This document shows positions 59,750 through 64,000 of a stretch of 64,000 nucleotides of DNA, piece after piece (the stretch's first letter is position 1; every line of letters begins with the position of its first letter). The notes beneath the pieces are model-generated. The model saw only the letters and a program-made list of their open reading frames with translations, ran no database searches and had not been told where the DNA came from. This stretch comes from Dermacentor variabilis (taxonomy: Eukaryota; Arthropoda; Arachnida; Ixodida; Ixodidae), in the NCBI RefSeq assembly GCF_050947875.1, contig NC_134573.1:52998115-53062114 (forward strand), written 5' to 3'. The position numbers were made by a program, and so were the translations under genes.

Positions 59750-62560
59750 CAACGTTTAGTACACCACGAGAGTGGTGAATTCGTGTTAAACGTTACCTTG
59801 CATGCACCACTGCCATTTGTTGGCGTAGTACTCAGAGCCACAGGCGCCTTGGCCATTCGACGACAACTACTTTCTACAATCACGTGTAAAGGTCGGCCAT
59901 TTTCGACAGGTGATATGGTCTTTTGTACCCAGACCAATTCAGTGCAGAAGGGTGTCAAAGAATTGGACACGTGAGTGCTGTCTGCCGAAATTCAACAATA
60001 TGTTCAGGATGTTCCGCGTGCTGCATCCTCAAAAGGCTGTGCACGCCTAAACAAAGACCAGAAAATCTTAATTAAATGACCGAAAACGGATAATCACACA
60101 GAGGTGCTTCTGTTGCGTTAAGGCGACATCGCTGCCGGTAGCAAAAGCCTACGAAATGCTGTTTCAGTTCAAGGGGGATGCCTCGTCCGGCAACACCGCG
60201 TCCTATTCCATCTGTCTCCAATAAGAGCACGAATGTCAGCGAAAAAAGCGGCCATGCTATTCACACTTCATCATGTAAAATGTAGCCAGCTCTGCCGAGG
60301 ACATGCCACGCACCAGAGCCACAGCAAGTGACTCGCCACTTAAAGTCCAATGTCGCTTCAGTAGACCACATGCGAGAGAAGGATTCACAAGTGATTGCTA
60401 TATGCTAAAGTCACTCACGAATGTAATGTGTCTACTACTGACAAACATGCACACTCTGGCTGCTCGTAGTGCACTGCAAGTACTGGATGCGCTGACTCCA
60501 GTGCTTGAAAGCTTTGCATGGCACCATGGCCCACCCCTCACTGCCCTTCCACAAGGAAGTCAAGAAAGCATTTTTATTGCTGTGAAATGCCCGCGGCCTC
60601 AAGTTGAGAATTTCATATTTCCCACACTGTTTTCGAAAACTGTTTTCCCATCCTCCTAATTTGCGAACCCAACGTGTACCATACCATACGCATTTCTGGC
60701 TATGAGGCCTTCATGCCCTCTACCGGTGGTGATGTTAGCAAGGTCATTGTACATCTTAAATGTGATCTGACATATGTGTTGCACCCAGCCCCGCCTCAAG
60801 ACGACAACCAGCACGTTTGTTTAATTGTAAAAGCGAAGAAGCTTACGTTCACTCTCGTCGCTCTGCACATTGCTCCTTCAAGTTGCTTGGACTCGAAACG
60901 ACTGCGCGCCGGGCTACAGCGACACCCGGCATTACGATTCTCACCGGACATTTTGATGCTCACCATCCGCTTTGGGGAAGTTTGCGATGGGCTCCAGGGG
61001 AAGGAGACTAGCATCCTTTGCAACACAGGATGGCTTTTACTGCCTCAACGATGGGAGTCTGATAGATTTACGGGTGTTTACATACAGCAGCTGCCTACAC
61101 CCGACCCTGGTTACTCGGCGCCTTGAAAGAAACGTGCAATGGTTCTCAGACATCGAATCACATGGAAGCGACTGTACTCCCACATACCTGAAGATAAAGG
61201 CACTACTTAAATACTCCTCCACGAATCTCTCGTGAATTGACTCGTCGGCGTTTCAGTCACACATGGAGAAATTACCCAGGAAGAGAACCCTTCTAGTCTG
61301 GAACACGAGATTCCAAAAGCCATACAAGAGGCTAGGTGTGGTTTTCAGTATTTCCCGAATTATAAGGAACTTGAAGCCGAACTGCAGAAACAAGATATAA
61401 AAGAAATAAATCCATCCACGATCTCATAGAGGCAAAGCGGATGCAAAAGGAGAACAACGCCGCATTCATGCACTGCAATCTGAAAGAATGAAACGATTCT
61501 GTGAGTCGTTGGGTGCAAGTCAGCGCTTATCTGACACATGGAGTAGCGCGTCTGGACTTCGCGTATCACCGCAACAGCGTGTCCCTTTCAAAGCTCTCGC
61601 TTTGCGCCAAGGTCGAAGAGAAATTGACTTTGCTGAACAATTGTTCTCAAGACTTGCCCAGCTGGCAGCCCCAACGCGCAGTTACACCATGTGCCACTCT
61701 TGTGCCTCGGGATTCCCGCATGGATGTAATGCTTTCGATAAGGAGCTTGAACCGGCACTAGCCACTTGCAGGCGCTCTTCGTCACCAGAGTCGGACGGAG
61801 TTGCCTATGTGGGGCTCGGCTATTTTGGGCAGAAAGCAGGACTCATGCTAGTAAACCACTACAACGAGTCTTGGCGCAACGGCTTGATTCCACGTGAATG
61901 CGAATGCAGCCGCTTGGTTCCACTTTTCAAACCTGGTATATTACCGTTAGATTTGTCATCGTACTGTCCCATCGGTCATGCCAGTTGCATCGGGAAAAGA
62001 ATGGAAAGAATCATTTGACGCACCTGGAATCATACCTGGAAAATTGCAACATGCACCAAGATGTTATGGCTGGCTTCCTGCATGGGCGCTCATTCATAGA
62101 TAATGTCATTGATTTTGTCAGGGGAAGGCTAACCATTCTGCAGGCATTCACAACAATGTTTCTTCACTCACTCACTCACGCTTGTTCAACATAAAAATGT
62201 CTGAAACGACGCACTGAAGCATTATTCACTGACATCAAAGGCGCCTGTGAAAATGTAGCACATTATGCCATTATAGAGGCACTGACTGAAGCCGGAATCG
62301 ATGGCCATACTTTTCAGTGGCTGTGCAGTTTGGCCGAGAGACATTTCTTCTTGATGACCGAGGATGGTACCACAACTCAACACCGAACATTCCGTGGAGT
62401 ACCCCAAGGTGGGAAGTTGAGCCGGGCACTATTCTACCTACCGCTCGTTGGCCTATTCAGATGCTTGCCCAACACAGTTCAAGTAATAATCTATGCTGAC
62501 GACATCTGCATCTGGCCATCTGCTGTAACACGACAGCGGGTACAAGCATGGCTGTGAAAG
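59750..62560 (+). pseudogene. Decayed I/R1-type LINE (ORF1 end, endonuclease, RT)
   Basis: ORF1-like sequence at 59783-60060 includes a basic region and a partly preserved GHVSAVC zinc-knuckle motif near 59965. Endonuclease: ILTGHFDAHHPLWGS at about 60937-60980, then LNDGSLIDLRVFTYSSCL at about 61040-61095, in shifted frames. RT: QQRVPFKALALRQGRREIDF near 61573, PLFKPGILPLDLSSYCPIGH near 61923, FRGVPQGGKLSRALF near 62390, and the catalytic YADD at 62492-62503. Many stops exist. In this family the endonuclease motif normally reads GDFN; here the Asp is replaced (GHFD), so the enzyme would be inactive. The 3' part after the RT is missing. Confidence 0.85.
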
Positions 62561-62729
62561 GCAGCTATATTAAGATTACTGTAGTTGTGAAAACCGAACT
62601 TAGAGCTGCCTTCAGAGAAATGCTGCCTTGTCACATTCACTCGGAAGGCAATGAAGCCTTACGCTGTATAGGAAAGCAATTGCGAACGTACGGAAGCACT
62701 GCTTTTTAGGGATAATATTTGACCACGAC

Positions 62730-64000
62730 ATATCATGGAGCCTGTAGAGGGCGCTACGCGCCGTACGTTCTATATATAAGGTTGTCTCATAAAGGTGTGG
62801 GCATTCGTTCAGTCAACTCGGCTCGGAGTCACTTTAGTAGATGCGGCTAGCGTCTCTCACCACCCCACATCGTACACGTTGTGAGAAGTGGCCGCCGTTC
62901 GCTATCTCTAATGGCGAACAAGCCCGACGCTGCGTTTGCCAGGGTACCTGGACTCCAACAGCCATCGAGCTTCGACTTCGCCGGGGAACGCCAGAGGGGG
63001 CCAGACGCAGCAGACGTGCCTCACATCGGCTCCACCGAAATCTAATTTACGCCTGTTCTATTGACCGTAGGAGAACAGCCAAGATATCCATTGGACTACA
63101 CTCGACGAAACCTACACCCGGAAATCATTGTGAAACCGGTAGGCGAATTTTTTACCTCAATACCGAAGTTTGAAGATCCGAAGCGGCCACAGCTGCGTCG
63201 GGTAAAAAACGCGGCAAGAACCCTCACAGGAACGCACAGCGTTCCCTTCGCATAGGCGTGGTCTATGAGACCGCCCACGCCTCAAAAATACAGAAAATGT
63301 CTGAGAAGGCCTCTCAAGAGCCAACGATGGCTACCAGCACAACACTGGCACCAATGTGCTCCACCTCAGGGCACTCACTGAACGATTATAACGAACAATC
63401 TTCATCCACCGAGATGGAACATGAGTTCGACAAGGACCTCATCGAAACCGACCCGACAAAGGTCGACCGCACTGGCGGTAGTAGGCACATTGTTGAATCA
63501 CGAAGAGCTAAGAAACAACGGAAGAAGAACGAAAAAGACAAGGAAGCCCAATCTCCGAAGCAACACGGCTCACCTAGTCAGGCAAACTTAGTGAGAGGGG
63601 AACGCGACGACCATCGATCCATATGGTGTGGCTGACAACCAAGGAAGTCGCTTCCACCATCCAAAGCGAAAATCTCGGCCAGCGCTACCAAATGATGTCA
63701 AAATTATCGTGCGTCCCACAAAGGAATTAACAGTCAAAGACATACTAATTAATACCAACCTTGGCGAGTGTCGTTCTCAAGGCAAGCCAACCAATACAAG
63801 ACCATCTCAGTCGAACTAAAGATGGACCTGTCAAGCGAGAGAGAATCATAGACGTGGATTTCATTCTCCGCACTCGCCCCAGATCGAACATTATAATTCT
63901 ATCGGTGAGCAGCACGGAAGTCGCCAACGTACTCCACCGCATCACGCAACTTGAATGGAACGGACGCGTGCACCAATTCAACACATACGTAGCTCACCAC
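62730..64000 (+). mobile_element. 5' end of an R1-like LINE, cut by the window edge
   Basis: The segment begins about 62730 with GAGCCTGTAGAGGGCGCTAC and has a TATA-like stretch (62771-62780). A 5' leader with CpG-rich sequence follows, then ORF1 starting near 63298 (MSEKASQEPTMATSTT), with a Ser/Thr-rich region, a basic nuclear-localisation-like stretch (RRAKKQRKKNEK) and, after a frameshift near 63620, a conserved PNDVKIIVRPTKELTVKD block at about 63688-63741. It runs to the window end. Confidence 0.7.
63298..64000 (+). pseudogene. R1-like LINE ORF1 (partial, frameshifted)
   Basis: The first frame (63298-63635, ending with a stop in SIWCG) holds the variable N-terminus of ORF1. The second (63628-63819) has KSRPALPNDVKIIVRPTKEL, the conserved start of the RRM-like part; after another frameshift, TRPRSNIIILSVSSTEVANV and LEWNGRVHQFNTY follow. 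The order is right, but at least two frameshifts break it. The zinc-knuckle part would lie beyond the window. Confidence 0.7.

Overview
This is a eukaryotic, repeat-dense genomic window, most likely from an arthropod and probably an ixodid tick. The tick assignment is inferred from a Ruka-like tRNA-derived SINE, several I/R1-type LINE families and a Ty3/Gypsy element that resemble tick repeats. It could not be confirmed by a search. There are no bacterial features (no operons, CRISPR array or prophage). The ordinary cellular content is sparse: one well-supported gene and one candidate small gene.

Left half (1.9-29.3 kb, + strand): a phosphotriesterase-related amidohydrolase (PTER) gene is split into at least six coding exons (1894-2062, 9798-9988, 13642-13797, 14854-15018, 23824-24044, 29121-29255). 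All splice phases agree, all expected metal ligands are present, and a poly(A) signal lies 84 bases past the stop. About the first ten residues (the initiator exon) were not found. The introns carry a decayed R1-like LINE (4.6-7.9 kb), a SINE fragment (9.2 kb), a MITE-like element (15.9-16.7 kb), a dead Ty3/Gypsy element with both LTRs (17.0-21.4 kb), a composite tRNA-headed SINE with a long inverted repeat (24.2-24.5 kb) and a SINE with a perfect 11-bp target-site duplication (28.2-28.4 kb).

Right half (29-64 kb) is mostly transposon remains. In order: a decayed LINE reverse transcriptase (31.1-32.1 kb); a nearly complete CR1-like LINE on the minus strand with ORF1, ORF2, an (ATTCTG)n-type 3' tail and near-identical ~276-bp tandem monomers at its 5' end (32.2-37.0 kb); a ~350-bp-armed inverted repeat and hairpins (37.6-38.9 kb); a CRE/E-box-rich 108-bp tandem repeat (39.0-39.3 kb); a second Jockey/CR1-like LINE (40.8-43.5 kb); an I-clade LINE with ORF1, endonuclease, RT, RNase H and a Cys-rich tail (46.8-52.6 kb); a DDE transposase split by a probable solo LTR (53.0-54.9 kb); a 263-bp tandem satellite containing a Gypsy LTR fragment (55.1-56.8 kb); a candidate 86-residue single-pass membrane protein gene on the minus strand (58.05-58.31 kb); another decayed I/R1-type LINE (59.7-62.6 kb); and the 5' end of an R1-like LINE running off the right edge (62.7-64.0 kb).

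No convincing new multi-gene system was found. The most interesting items are structural: LINE 5' monomers that keep an open frame, the large imperfect foldback, nested insertions (LTR in transposase, LTR in satellite), and a transposase with an unusually long spacing between its second and third catalytic residues. Element boundaries marked approximate were judged by eye.
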